64,000 bases of DNA from Aureibacter tunicatorum (lineage in GTDB: Bacteria > Bacteroidota > Bacteroidia > Cytophagales > Cyclobacteriaceae): the NCBI RefSeq assembly GCF_036492635.1, contig NZ_AP025305.1:2356001-2420000 (forward strand), read 5' to 3'. The notes beneath the pieces were generated by a model. It was given only the letters and a program-made list of their open reading frames with translations. It made no database searches and was not told where the DNA came from. Of this stretch, positions 37,044-46,341 are shown piece after piece. Positions within the stretch are counted from its first letter, which is position 1; each line of letters starts with the position of its first letter. Position numbers and translations under genes: made by a program.

Positions 37044-37781
37044 TTAGTGATCTCCTTCGCCAATGAAGTTAATTTCCGAGACGTATAAATCAGAATACTT
37101 CTCACCGGGATAAATATCAGTGAATTTAAACTCAAGGATGAGTTCTTCATTATCCGCTAGGTAATTGACTGGATCGATGGTAAATCGTTGAAGTCTGTAA
37201 GTGTCTTGGAGTTGTAGAGTATATGTTTTGATCCCGTTGATATATAAATCGACTGATTTTGCTCTTGAGTTATTTTTCCAAGCCTTTTCACTCTTGATGT
37301 ACCCGTTATAAAAATCAATGGTATAAACGGATAGTATTTCAGATCCTTTGAAGAAATATTTTAAAGAGCTGCCTTTGTGGTTTTTTACTGCCCAAGCTGT
37401 TTTTAATTTAAAGTCATGCGCATTCTTTGCATCATAGGTCGAAACAGAACTTGCAGGAAGATTGTCATTTGATTCAACTTTGAATGGACCTCCAGCGCAA
37501 TACCAGTTGCAACCAGGCTCTGATGTGCTAAAAGGGTTTTGATCAAGCTCAGTGCCCGATACTTCTTCCAAAAAGTTCAACTCTTCTTCAGTAAGAGAGT
37601 TATGTCCATATTCTTTAGATTTAGCAGAGATGTCATTGTATGTTTTAAGATTAGCATTGTATAGAGCAATATTTTCCGCTGATATATCTGGATAACTCAT
37701 GACGACAGGCTGAATTGTTTTCGGATTATTATTGAGATTGGCTATCAGTAAAAGATTTATTGCTAATAATTGTAAGGTCAT
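37044..37781 (-). CDS. secreted protein with NADase-type glycan-binding (discoidin-like) domain
   Basis: 245 residues with an N-terminal hydrophobic signal (MTLQLLAINLLLIANL). After a linker with two Cys (CNWYCAGGP), residues about 100-243 show the discoidin-like pattern KLKTAWAV, IDFYNGYIKSEKAWKNNSR, VDLYINGIKTY, DIYPGEKYSDLYVSEINF, known as the NADase-type glycan-binding domain. No NADase or other enzyme domain is fused, so it probably binds a sugar at the cell surface. It is the most upstream gene of this minus-strand group. Confidence 0.75.
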   Translation of the reverse strand: MTLQLLAINLLLIANLNNNPKTIQPVVMSYPDISAENIALYNANLKTYNDISAKSKEYGHNSLTEEELNFLEEVSGTELDQNPFSTSEPGCNWYCAGGPFKVESNDNLPASSVSTYDAKNAHDFKLKTAWAVKNHKGSSLKYFFKGSEILSVYTIDFYNGYIKSEKAWKNNSRAKSVDLYINGIKTYTLQLQDTYRLQRFTIDPVNYLADNEELILEFKFTDIYPGEKYSDLYVSEINFIGEGDH

Positions 37782-37982
37782 CTTCTGGTTGTTTATTTAA
37801 ATATTTCTTAACTGGAATAATATTTATTTTCAATATATAATTAATGTGCTTTTAAAATAATGATTTTTCTTTGAAAAAGATATAAATTAAGGTGGTAATG
37901 TTTTAACTTCCAATAAGGTTGTAATCGATCAATGTTAATGAATGCCTTTTAAATTATAAAAAATAGAATGCAAGTATTCTCC

Positions 37983-38855
37983 ATGAACAAAAATACAAAC
38001 AAGACATACCTATTGATATGTGTTTTAATATTAGTGAGTGCTTTCCAAGCAGATAAAGAAAAGCATTTTCCAAAAATCATTGATAATTTACCAAAACCGG
38101 ATAAATTGCTAGCGCAAAATGAATTGCATAAGGCAGATCCATTGATTTATATGTTTGGGGATTTAAATAATAAGTCATACAAACTTGTAAATATCAATCG
38201 AGGATTTAATTTATCGCCTGATTCTTTACCCAAAGCTAGGCCAAGTAATTTGAAAATATTTATAGATACGACTCAAGTTCTATCAATTGACTTGTCAAGA
38301 TATGATATTCCTCCTCCGCCAGTTTATGTAGATGATAAAGTGCCTGTTATTTATGAAGCGGATGATCTGGAACTGGAATATGATGAAGTTTCGGTGATAG
38401 ATACTTTGGAGACTATTCGTATTAGAAAGCTATATGAGGAAAGAGAGCCAAGGTGTGTAAGGTCATATCCCGTCTATGTAGAAAACATTTCAGGGAAGGA
38501 TTTAAGGGTTTTTACAGTGGATGATAAATTATTGATGATACAGGAGGTATTGGATGATAATGGAAAGTGGCGTTCGATAGAGTATTTTAGATTTGGTATG
38601 TGTGGTAATGGATATTATTACCAACCGCTTCCTAAGAATCACTTCATGCTGATTAAAACGCCTTTATATGAAGGTGCGTTTAAAACGAAGATGCGCTTGA
38701 AAATGAAAATTGATGATAAGTATATTTTCTCAAATGAAATTGATTTTCATATTAACCGTAATCAGATGTTTCCAGGTCAAGAATTTTATTCGTTTTTTGA
38801 TTTTGAAATAGAACGAGACTCAGTAGCTTTTTTTAATAGGGTACTTTTGAAATAG
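37983..38855 (+). CDS. hypothetical secreted protein
   Basis: The Met at 37983 (fifth codon after an earlier ATG at 37968) begins a short signal (MNKNTNKTYLLICVLILVSAFQA). The mature part is beta-rich with a proline run (DIPPPPVYVDDKVP) and many aromatic residues (GNGYYYQPLPKNHFMLIKTP). Not recognised. It is followed 6 nt later by the SUKH gene, hence probably co-transcribed. Confidence 0.6.
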   Translation: MNKNTNKTYLLICVLILVSAFQADKEKHFPKIIDNLPKPDKLLAQNELHKADPLIYMFGDLNNKSYKLVNINRGFNLSPDSLPKARPSNLKIFIDTTQVLSIDLSRYDIPPPPVYVDDKVPVIYEADDLELEYDEVSVIDTLETIRIRKLYEEREPRCVRSYPVYVENISGKDLRVFTVDDKLLMIQEVLDDNGKWRSIEYFRFGMCGNGYYYQPLPKNHFMLIKTPLYEGAFKTKMRLKMKIDDKYIFSNEIDFHINRNQMFPGQEFYSFFDFEIERDSVAFFNRVLLK

Positions 38856-38861
38856 AGCATT

Positions 38862-39257
38862 ATGAAATCAATACGTGAAATTGAATCAAAGTTAAATATA
38901 TATTTACCAAGTGATTATGTGAATTTATTATTGAATTTCCCTGATGAAATAATTTCGGCAGAATTAAATTTTGAAAATTTGCTGGATAACTCAAATAGAA
39001 TAATTGAGATAAATCTATTGTTAAGAAAAATGGAAGTTCCAGAAGGTTATTTAGCTATAGGGTATGACGTTACTGCTACGCATTTTTTCATTAAACTAGA
39101 TGATGAAGATCAGGCTGTTTATGAATATAATATTGCTGAAATAGCTTTTGAAAATTATGAAGAAGATGATGATGAAAATTATATATTTGAAAACTTAATA
39201 AAGAGAAGATATAAAAACCTAGAAGAGTATGTAGATGAATTAAAATCTTGGGTGTGA
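38862..39257 (+). CDS. SMI1/KNR4 (SUKH) family protein
   Basis: 131 residues. The SUKH pattern is clear: IREIESKLNIYLPSDYVNLL at the start, then GYLAIGYDVTATHFFIKLDD and a C-terminal FENLIKRRYKNLEEYVDELK. In bacteria SUKH proteins often neutralise nuclease toxins of polymorphic toxin systems. No toxin gene lies nearby, so this may be an orphan immunity gene. Acidic, no signal. Confidence 0.82.
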   Translation: MKSIREIESKLNIYLPSDYVNLLLNFPDEIISAELNFENLLDNSNRIIEINLLLRKMEVPEGYLAIGYDVTATHFFIKLDDEDQAVYEYNIAEIAFENYEEDDDENYIFENLIKRRYKNLEEYVDELKSWV

Positions 39258-39310
39258 AATTCATAGAAAATGGAATATATTTAAATCTTATTTAAAACAA
39301 GCATTGGCTT

Positions 39311-39748
39311 ATGAAGCAAAAAGTGAAGCTGAAAGGCAAGCCTGAAAATGACAAATTGTTTCTAGTAGGCTTTATGTTAGCTGGTTGGACTTTTATTATT
39401 TTTTTACTCAAGGATGCTACCTTGGTCGAAATGTATGATAGGCCTGTTGTATTCGCAACAATTTTTCTTCTACATATAGTTGGATTCAATTTGTTTCCAC
39501 TTACAATGATTTTTAATAAGAAAGAGTTGCTTATTACTGCCAATGAATTGTATTATAAGTCAAAGTTGAAGGGTGAAAGAAAGTTCCAAGTTTCGGATTT
39601 TGATAGTTATAAAACAGTTTATACTAAGTTAGGGGGGATGATGGTTCTTTATTTTAAGGATGGAACTTCCCTTATAATTCGTTCTATTGATTTTTCAAAT
39701 TATCATGAGATAGTATTGTATATTAGAAAAAATGCAAAATTCAAATGA
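39311..39748 (+). CDS. two-helix membrane protein with PH-like domain
   Basis: 145 residues. Two membrane segments (about 17-33 and 47-67) precede a small beta domain (KKELLITANELYYKSKLKG, then FKDGTSLIIRSIDF) with the fold pattern of bacterial PH-like proteins. The genes at 41971, 46850 and 48635 have related plans. The last bases overlap the next start. Role unknown, perhaps immunity. Confidence 0.55.
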   Translation: MKQKVKLKGKPENDKLFLVGFMLAGWTFIIFLLKDATLVEMYDRPVVFATIFLLHIVGFNLFPLTMIFNKKELLITANELYYKSKLKGERKFQVSDFDSYKTVYTKLGGMMVLYFKDGTSLIIRSIDFSNYHEIVLYIRKNAKFK

Positions 39749-40356
39749 TAAAATTTTTTAAAATAAAACGATTGGGGAGTGTCTTTGAATACATTGAAAC
39801 ATATAGGTATCTTTCTGCGAAACGAACATTGAAAAGTTACAGCCAATTTATAAAACTGATAAAAATAAAAGATCAGAGGGCTGCGATTATAGCATCGAGC
39901 TGTGAAGATGATAAGGGATTGCTTTTAGATTTAAAAAATGTTCAGCCTACAGATGGCGCCAATCATAGTTATTTTTATTCCAAAGACTCCTATTTTGCTT
40001 GGTATTACCAAAAATTACTCGATGACGGAGATATTGGCGAGATTGGTCGCAGTTTGTCTGGATTTTTGTATCAGTATCGCCCTGAGCTTTATTATGTGTT
40101 TGCAGAGTATAATATGAGGATAGGGAGAAAGGAAAAGGCTAAAATGTACTTTTTTCTAAGTGGAATTTATGATGACAAATCAATGCCATATGTCGAAGAA
40201 TATTGTACGCAACTTCAAAAGGGAGACCGTAGGCAATTGGAGGGTATCTTTCCGAAGCCATTTCTGATGAAAAAAACTCGATATCTAATCTCAGACTCCC
40301 TTAAACATAAGTTGAAAAGTTTGAACGCGCCTGAATGGATGTTTAATAATAATTGA
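39745..40356 (+). CDS. hypothetical helical protein (DUF6584-like pattern)
   Basis: 203 residues, soluble. The middle (LSGFLYQYRPELYYVFAEYN, then RKEKAKMYFFLSG) resembles the helical repeat of DUF6584-type proteins of unknown function. Its start overlaps the upstream stop by 4 nt (ATGA), showing coupling. No catalytic motif seen. Confidence 0.5.
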   Translation: MIKFFKIKRLGSVFEYIETYRYLSAKRTLKSYSQFIKLIKIKDQRAAIIASSCEDDKGLLLDLKNVQPTDGANHSYFYSKDSYFAWYYQKLLDDGDIGEIGRSLSGFLYQYRPELYYVFAEYNMRIGRKEKAKMYFFLSGIYDDKSMPYVEEYCTQLQKGDRRQLEGIFPKPFLMKKTRYLISDSLKHKLKSLNAPEWMFNNN

Positions 40357-40379
40357 AAATAGACTTAATTGATAACGTT

Positions 40380-41099
40380 ATGCGAAAAATGGTTGATGTA
40401 GTTTTGATTTTTATTTTATGCACAGTATTCGCCTGCAATGCAAATGCTCAATATTTTGGCTCGGAAAAAATCCCAAAAGAAATCATCGAACCTTGGATAG
40501 AAGATTCTATTCAACAGTATCAAGCGGTTTATAAGTTTGGTTTTTCGGAAGGAGAATGCGAAATGACGATTATCATTAATGACGACTTAATCATTGCCCA
40601 AACTAGCGAATATGAATGGTCTAATGAATTTAATCGGTTTGTAAGCACATATTCAAATTTCAGCAATGTAAAGATAGAAGGGAATAAATTCTTTAGCGAT
40701 CAAACCGATGGAGAGTTCGTTTTCATTGAGAATGATAATGGAAGCACTGCTTACTTATTAATTTATGACCCATGGACGTATGAATTTCATGAGGGCGGAG
40801 AGCTGGGAAAAATAATGGGAGATAGCCAAGAATTGTATTGCAATGGAAAGTTTCCTCAAGCAAGTTTGACATTGTTAAGTGATTCGGATTTGGAAAAATT
40901 GACTCTGCATGAATTGAAAGTCATGAGGAATGAAATATTTGCCAGATATAGTTATAAATTCAAATTGGGAGGAGAAATGGATAAATATTTCAAAAGTCAA
41001 GATTGGTATTTGCCTTATTCAGATTCTGCTAACCTGACTGAACTTGAGATACGAAACATAGCATTGATAAAAAAGGCCGAGAGCAAGAAGAAAGAATAA
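40380..41099 (+). CDS. secreted protein with C-terminal YARHG domain
   Basis: I choose the ATG at 40380, not the TTG at 40353, since it yields a signal peptide (MRKMVDVVLIFILCTVFACN, then ANAQ). 239 residues. The last 60 residues match the YARHG domain: LHELKVMRNEIFARYSYKF, DKYFKSQDWYLPYSD, LTELEIRNIALIKKAE. YARHG proteins are extracellular, function unknown; the YARHG core reads YARYS here. Confidence 0.75.
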   Translation: MRKMVDVVLIFILCTVFACNANAQYFGSEKIPKEIIEPWIEDSIQQYQAVYKFGFSEGECEMTIIINDDLIIAQTSEYEWSNEFNRFVSTYSNFSNVKIEGNKFFSDQTDGEFVFIENDNGSTAYLLIYDPWTYEFHEGGELGKIMGDSQELYCNGKFPQASLTLLSDSDLEKLTLHELKVMRNEIFARYSYKFKLGGEMDKYFKSQDWYLPYSDSANLTELEIRNIALIKKAESKKKE

Positions 41100-41187
41100 T
41101 AATAATGCTTTAATGAATTTTTATTTATATAAATTACATAATTATTTCCAAAAGGGAGGATTATATATTAATAATTCATTTTTTGTT

Positions 41188-41862
41188 ATGAATAAAGAGT
41201 TGGCAAAGAGAAAAGTGTGCATGTCTGGTGTTTCGATATTACTGATATTGTTAATGGCTTGTAATGATGCTGATAAGGCTTATTACCTTAAACCGGTTGA
41301 TTTGGCTTATTTGGAAACGGTTTATCGTAATGATTTTGATACTGTGAATTATGTTAGGTTCTTTGAAAATGAAGAGGGAATTCATAAATTATCTGGTGTG
41401 ATACGCTTTACAGAAGACTTCTTGTCATTGCAAAGTGTCAGTTCCCGCCGACTAATAGCTAAAGACTCTTTGTCTTCAACCATTGATTTGCATTTGAATA
41501 ATGGATACCGAAAAGAGTTTGATAACGAGGAGAAGGTGATGTTTATTCAACTTCAAATTTCAACAAACTCGCTTGAGTCAGCATATGAGTTTAGAGAGCA
41601 GATTGGTGAGAGGTTAGTTGGTTTTATTGAATATCAAAATCTAGGCAGTTGGATGGCGGAGGATTTTGGTGCTGGAGGACTTAACTGTCTATTTGTCGTC
41701 AATGATTGGGATAAGGCGCAAAGGGATATTATTCGATTTTTGAACGGTGAAAAATTATTGGACAAGGTATTAATAGCGAAAAGGCTTTATGTATCAGATG
41801 AAAATTGGCAATATGAAGTCGTTTATCCTGCGAACTTTAGCGGAGCATTTAATAGCATGTGA
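41188..41862 (+). CDS. hypothetical lipoprotein
   Basis: 225 residues from the ATG at 41188 (MNKELAKRKVCMSGVSILLI). The signal ends LLILLMAC, a good lipobox. The mature part is alpha/beta without a family signature (FRFTE-like and LGSWMAEDFGAGGLNCLFVV stretches). The earlier ATG at 41113 would add a Tyr/Asn-rich leader and is less likely. Function unknown. Confidence 0.6.
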   Translation: MNKELAKRKVCMSGVSILLILLMACNDADKAYYLKPVDLAYLETVYRNDFDTVNYVRFFENEEGIHKLSGVIRFTEDFLSLQSVSSRRLIAKDSLSSTIDLHLNNGYRKEFDNEEKVMFIQLQISTNSLESAYEFREQIGERLVGFIEYQNLGSWMAEDFGAGGLNCLFVVNDWDKAQRDIIRFLNGEKLLDKVLIAKRLYVSDENWQYEVVYPANFSGAFNSM

Positions 41863-41970
41863 TTTAGGCATGTTTATGTGATATTTAGGACAAATTGCTC
41901 GGAATTCTTTTTGTTTTTAGATCCTTAAAAGGAATAAATAGGTACGATTTTTAAATAGTGGTAGTGAAAT

Positions 41971-42414
41971 ATGGAATATAAAGCGAATAAAAAAAGTGTT
42001 AATAAGATAAAACCAAAGATATATTTAATATCTATCGGAATTATTATTTTTGTAATGTCACTGTCTGTGAATAAAGTGTATTATACTAGTGAATTTGAAG
42101 ATTTCCCTGAAGTAGCAAAAATAAGTATATTGACTTTTACTCTTTCTGTATGTATTTATCAATTATATTTTTTTAAAAGACATTTTGATAAACAAGATAA
42201 ATATAGAATTATTTTGACTGATGAATATTTGAAAATCAGTCAGAAAGGTTCAGAGGATAAAATTATAAAAATTGAAGAAATAGGATTGATTGATAAAATT
42301 AATCGAGGAGTTTGGCTTTATACTAAAAAGGAAGATTTTTTAGTTCCGAATTGGATTGAGAATTTGGATGAATTAGAATATAAAATCAGAGAATTAAAGA
42401 AAAATCGTAAGTAA
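41971..42414 (+). CDS. two-helix membrane protein with PH-like domain
   Basis: 147 residues. Membrane segments near 20-35 and 50-67, then a beta domain (YRIILTDEYLKISQKGSED, IGLIDKINRGVWLYTKKEDF) and a charged C-terminal helix (LEYKIRELKKNRK). Same plan as 39311 and 46850. Very AT-rich. Role unknown. Confidence 0.55.
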   Translation: MEYKANKKSVNKIKPKIYLISIGIIIFVMSLSVNKVYYTSEFEDFPEVAKISILTFTLSVCIYQLYFFKRHFDKQDKYRIILTDEYLKISQKGSEDKIIKIEEIGLIDKINRGVWLYTKKEDFLVPNWIENLDELEYKIRELKKNRK

Positions 42415-42461
42415 TAGCCATTCAAAGAGTTTGACTATTTTTTTAACTAGATTGATTCAAC

Positions 42462-42650
42462 ATGCTAAAACTTTTAAGTATAATATTTACATCAATTTTA
42501 GTATTGATAGTCAGTTTTTTTTGGCTTTTGATATTAGCATCTTCTCATGAAATTGATACTTCGATAAAATTAGTTCCAGGTTTAATAATTTTGATGATTG
42601 TTTTACTACAAATAATATTATTGAGACAATTCAAACGAAAAAACAACTGA
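42462..42650 (+). CDS. small two-helix membrane protein
   Basis: 62 residues, two hydrophobic helices (5-29, 38-55) ending in RQFKRKNN. No motif. A further 45-codon open fragment without a start lies downstream at about 42690-42817 and may be the end of a lost gene. Confidence 0.45.
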   Translation: MLKLLSIIFTSILVLIVSFFWLLILASSHEIDTSIKLVPGLIILMIVLLQIILLRQFKRKNN

Positions 42651-42840
42651 TTGGAAAGTGAAGTAAAGAATAAAAAGGATAAATTTTAATTAAATATAAA
42701 ACTGAGAGCTTTTTTAGAAATAAATTAAATTTTTTATTGTCTAATAATTATGAAAATCTTGAATATCTATCAGTTTACGATTCTATAGAGAAAAAAAATG
42801 AAGTAAATCAGGTTTAAAATATTGTTACCCTTAGTATTAG

Positions 42841-43323
42841 ATGAAAATAAAATCAGATAAAATATTTTTCTATTTTGGATTATTATTATTATTGATAAGC
42901 CTTTTTTTAACATATAAGACTAGCTATCATGTTATTTTCTATGACAAAACACTTGGCTATGATAGGTTTACATTAGGATATGGAAAGCCATTTGAAGAAA
43001 TATTAATTAATTTTATTTATTCAGTGTCATTATTTATTAGCTCTTTTGGATTAATCTCAAAAAATATAATCGGTCGTAGAATTACTTTTTTCTTTTTAAT
43101 TCCACCAGTTCTTTATTCATTATTATATCTGTTGGCTGTTTTACCAAAAGTTTATGAAACTTCATATTTTATATATGAATCAAATATAGAAAGTGTCTTT
43201 AATATAATAAATAGTTTGAATTATCCTTATCTTGAGCCTTTTATTATTTTTCTAATTATACCTATATTATTTATTGAATATAAAATGATTTTATCAGGAA
43301 TATTTAAAAAGCTTGAATCATAA
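42841..43323 (+). CDS. four-helix membrane protein, unknown
   Basis: 160 residues, hydrophobic segments near 10-25, 60-75, 85-102 and 133-150. No recognised family. It is followed by a perfect inverted repeat that may stop transcription. Confidence 0.5.
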   Translation: MKIKSDKIFFYFGLLLLLISLFLTYKTSYHVIFYDKTLGYDRFTLGYGKPFEEILINFIYSVSLFISSFGLISKNIIGRRITFFFLIPPVLYSLLYLLAVLPKVYETSYFIYESNIESVFNIINSLNYPYLEPFIIFLIIPILFIEYKMILSGIFKKLES

Positions 43324-43739
43324 TTGATGTAGTGTTTGAAAATTGTAATACTTTGATTTTTTTGTAATAGGTAAATCGATTTATTAACCTAATTTAATAG
43401 GTATGTTTATAGTTGAACTTAATATGTTTTAATTATATTAAGTTCAATTTCATTCAAGGACTTTTATAGCTAAGATCTTTGTTGTGAACACCAAATTCAA
43501 AAGCGAAGATCCATTTTAGAGCATGTAAAGCATATATTAGCTGATATAAACTGTTGGAGTTGATTTTATTTCATGAATTTTCTCCAACTCTGTTTTGATT
43601 GGTAAAATATATTTTTATCTTGAAAATATATTAAAAATGAATATAACATAATCTAATCGCTAATAAGATACGCATAATTGATTTTATGAGCTCGTAGAAT
43701 GTGATTGGAATAAACCATATAATAAAACAATAGTAAGCA
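43324..43739. other. 416-base intergenic region
   Basis: AT-rich gap before the DoxX-like gene. It contains the 13-bp inverted repeat listed separately and nothing else I can identify. Confidence 0.4.
43413..43447. repeat. perfect 13-bp inverted repeat
   Basis: TTGAACTTAATAT at 43413-43425 and its exact complement at 43435-43447, loop of 9 nt, followed by TTT. It could be a weak terminator of the 42841 gene or a regulator site. The short T run makes terminator function moderate. Confidence 0.6.
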
Positions 43740-44156
43740 TTGACCAACAAACAACTACACACAGCATCGACAATCATCATTTCTTTAGTCTGGTTTGCCA
43801 ACGGGCTTTTTTGCAAAGTCTTAAATTTTGTGCCTCGTCACGAGCAGATTGTCGCAAGGATATTAGGAGTAGATTATTCCAGGCCTTTGACTATGCTTAT
43901 AGGTATGTCGGAAATCATGATGGCTATCTGGGCATTTAGCAAATTCAAGTCAAGACTTAACGCCATTTTGCAAATCCTCGTAGTGGCATGCATGAATATT
44001 TTAGAATTTATACTTGTCCCGGATCTTTTGCTTTGGGGTAAGCTTAACTCAATGTTTGCATTATTTTTCATTGGATTTGTTTATTATAATGAATTCGTAC
44101 TGAATCAAAAATTACTAGAACAGACTGAAACCTCTCATAAAATACACTCATCATGA
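43740..44156 (+). CDS. DoxX-like membrane protein
   Basis: 138 residues, four membrane segments. Features of DoxX-like proteins: HTASTIIISLVWFANGLFCK at the start, VARILG, and MLIGMSEIMMAIWAF. The first available start is a TTG at 43740; an in-frame stop lies just upstream. The gene overlaps the DUF2071 gene by 4 nt. The trio DoxX-like, DUF2071 and methyltransferase forms one transcription unit. Confidence 0.72.
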   Translation: MTNKQLHTASTIIISLVWFANGLFCKVLNFVPRHEQIVARILGVDYSRPLTMLIGMSEIMMAIWAFSKFKSRLNAILQILVVACMNILEFILVPDLLLWGKLNSMFALFFIGFVYYNEFVLNQKLLEQTETSHKIHSS

Positions 44157-44887
44157 ACTTTTTAAAAGACCATCCTTTTGCTGTCGAAGCTCACTTCGAC
44201 AGTTCGCTTGTATTGACATTTGCTGTCCCCAAAGAGCAACTTCAGGATTTGATTCCTACTTGTCTTGAACTCGATACTTTTCAAGACAAATGGGCATTTA
44301 TTGCGATTGCTATGGTGCAAACGAAAGGGCTTAGACCAAAAGGTTTTCCAAGATTCATGGGGAATGATTTCTTTTTGATCGGCTATCGAGTATTTGTTCG
44401 ATATACCAATAGAGCCGGCAAAAGGTTGAGGGGATTGTATATTATCAAATCACAGACCGATAAGAAGAAGATGGAGCTTATGGGCAACATCTTCACGCAT
44501 TATAATTATACGACTACGGATATCGAACAGACTATTGAGAATGAGCTCAGAATGATCAGATCAAATCAGTCCAAGTTTGAAATTCTAATCGAGCAGACGG
44601 AAGATGAGATAAAAATTCCTGAAAATTCGCCATTTACTGATTGGAAAGACGCTCGAAAGTTTGCGGGGCCTTTGCCACATACATTTACAGTCAATGAAAA
44701 GGACCAAACGATACTCACGATCTTAGGCGTCAGACAGAATTGGAAACCTGAGCCTGTAAAAGTGAAAAGTTATCATTTTGATTTTTTGAACCATTTGAAT
44801 CTGCAGGGGATAGTGTTGGCCAATGCTTTTGAGATAAAAAATATACCTTATTATTGGGAGAAAGGCAGGAAAGAGTCATGGAAATAA
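44153..44887 (+). CDS. DUF2071 (acetoacetate-decarboxylase-fold) protein
   Basis: 244 residues. The opening HPFAVEAHFDSSLVLTFAVP and the run FPRFMGNDFFLIGYRVFVRY match DUF2071/YqjF proteins, which have an acetoacetate decarboxylase-like fold and unknown activity. Cytosolic. Start overlaps the upstream stop (ATGA), and its end overlaps the methyltransferase start by 10 nt. Confidence 0.78.
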   Translation: MNFLKDHPFAVEAHFDSSLVLTFAVPKEQLQDLIPTCLELDTFQDKWAFIAIAMVQTKGLRPKGFPRFMGNDFFLIGYRVFVRYTNRAGKRLRGLYIIKSQTDKKKMELMGNIFTHYNYTTTDIEQTIENELRMIRSNQSKFEILIEQTEDEIKIPENSPFTDWKDARKFAGPLPHTFTVNEKDQTILTILGVRQNWKPEPVKVKSYHFDFLNHLNLQGIVLANAFEIKNIPYYWEKGRKESWK

Positions 44888-45627
44888 AAAGAAGAAATTT
44901 TCAGGGAGTGCTAAATATTTTGAGTTTCAACAGGCATTTTTATGTGTTTGGGTTTATCGCTTTAACCCTGATCGTTGCGAGCCAATATCTTTTGGATTGG
45001 AATATGGGGTTATTTTGGCTGGTGATTTTTGGATTCATCTATGGACTTGGCATGCCTTTGATTGTGTCGGCTTATGTGTATGATCTTTCTGGATTTTATC
45101 ATTTTGATTGGTTGAAAAAAATGAATCTTGAAGATTCTGACGAGAAATTCAATTTGAACATTAATGCCGGCTTTGACGAGACGAGTTTCATCCTCAAAAA
45201 TATCTTGCCGAAATCGAATCTTCAAGTTTATGATTTTTATAATGCAGAACAACACACCGAACCAGCTATCGTCAGGGCGAGAAAAGTGAGTATGTTCTAT
45301 CCAAATACACAAGAAATAGATTCAGATAAGATTCCTTTGGAAGAAAGCTCCGTGGATAATATATTTTTGCTTTCAGCGATACACGAGATACGGGATCATG
45401 AGGAAAAGGTCGCTTTTTTGAAAGAATGCAGAAGAGTTTGCAAGCCTGATGGCAATGTGATCATGGTCGAACATTTGAGGGATTTTCCAAATTTCATAGC
45501 ATTTACGATTGGTTTTACTCATTTCTTTTCAAGCGCGACTTGGCAAAGGGCATTTAGAGAAGCAGGATTTTTATCGATCAACGAAGCGAAGTTCACGCCT
45601 TTTATGTCGGTGTTTGATTGTAGATAA
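44878..45627 (+). CDS. membrane-linked SAM methyltransferase
   Basis: I choose the ATG at 44878 (MEIKRRNFQGVLNILSFNRH). 249 residues. Two membrane helices near 25-40 and 50-65 precede a class I methyltransferase-like domain (LQVYDFYNAEQHTEP, IPLEESSVDNIFLLSAIHEI, ECRRVCKPDGNVIMVEHLRD, then FREAGF). The first glycine-rich SAM loop (GxGxG) is replaced by YDFYNAEQ, so SAM binding is probable but unproved. The 10-nt overlap shows coupling to DUF2071. Confidence 0.75.
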   Translation: MEIKRRNFQGVLNILSFNRHFYVFGFIALTLIVASQYLLDWNMGLFWLVIFGFIYGLGMPLIVSAYVYDLSGFYHFDWLKKMNLEDSDEKFNLNINAGFDETSFILKNILPKSNLQVYDFYNAEQHTEPAIVRARKVSMFYPNTQEIDSDKIPLEESSVDNIFLLSAIHEIRDHEEKVAFLKECRRVCKPDGNVIMVEHLRDFPNFIAFTIGFTHFFSSATWQRAFREAGFLSINEAKFTPFMSVFDCR

Positions 45628-45741
45628 ATAATCGGGCCAAAGAAATATACCGTTTTCCCTTGAAAGAGAAGATGGGGGATGTTTTATCAAATATCCTCTG
45701 AGTGTCGAAATTTGAAAATAATTGTGCTTAGGTATTTAAAT

Positions 45742-46137
45742 ATGGAAATACATTTAAAAATCATCGGGGTATTATTGATTTTATTGGCATTGGTTCATGC
45801 TATTTTTCCGAAATATTTTAATTGGAAAGAGGAATTAAAATCGTTGAGTTTAGTCAATCAACAAATGATGAGCATTCATACTTTTTTTATAGCCTTGATT
45901 GTATTTTTGATGGGAGTACTTTGCCTGACTTCAACTCATGAACTCGTTGAGACAAAACTTGGCAAAACAATTTCAATGGGGTTTGCTGTTTTTTGGTCTG
46001 TTAGGTTGATTTTCCAATTTTTGGGCTATTCGTCCAAGCTTTGGAAGGGAAAAGCATTTGAAACTATCGTTCATATTTCTTTTAGTGGCTTATGGATTTA
46101 CCTGAGCGCAGTTTTTTGGATGAATTATTTGAATTAG
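45742..46137 (+). CDS. four-helix membrane protein
   Basis: 131 residues from the ATG at 45742 (MEIHLKIIGVLLILLALVHA). Four hydrophobic segments, a HxxFPKYFNWKEELKSL loop and WSVRLIFQFLGY. I recall this type only as a conserved hypothetical in Bacteroidota. Stands after the methyltransferase with a 114-nt gap. Confidence 0.6.
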   Translation: MEIHLKIIGVLLILLALVHAIFPKYFNWKEELKSLSLVNQQMMSIHTFFIALIVFLMGVLCLTSTHELVETKLGKTISMGFAVFWSVRLIFQFLGYSSKLWKGKAFETIVHISFSGLWIYLSAVFWMNYLN

Positions 46138-46341
46138 GTATTTACACGCTCATGGTATCGTTTACAATTGTATTGTGAATGAAAAGTCTTAGCATATAAT
46201 ATTGCGAAAGTATATTTATTCTTAAAGCGATTAAATGGAATCTATTATTTGTATTTATTTTATGATGTTTTTTTAATTTTTATATATTTTATTAAATTAA
46301 TACTTATATAATTGTGTTGAAAGAAAAAGTAGCTGTAATAA

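Noticed and set aside
40353-40379. TTG at 40353 as start of the YARHG protein
   Set aside because: The ATG at 40380 gives a proper signal peptide; the upstream residues do not.
42690-42817. 45-codon open stretch as a gene
   Set aside because: It has no start codon after the preceding stop; at most the tail of a lost gene.
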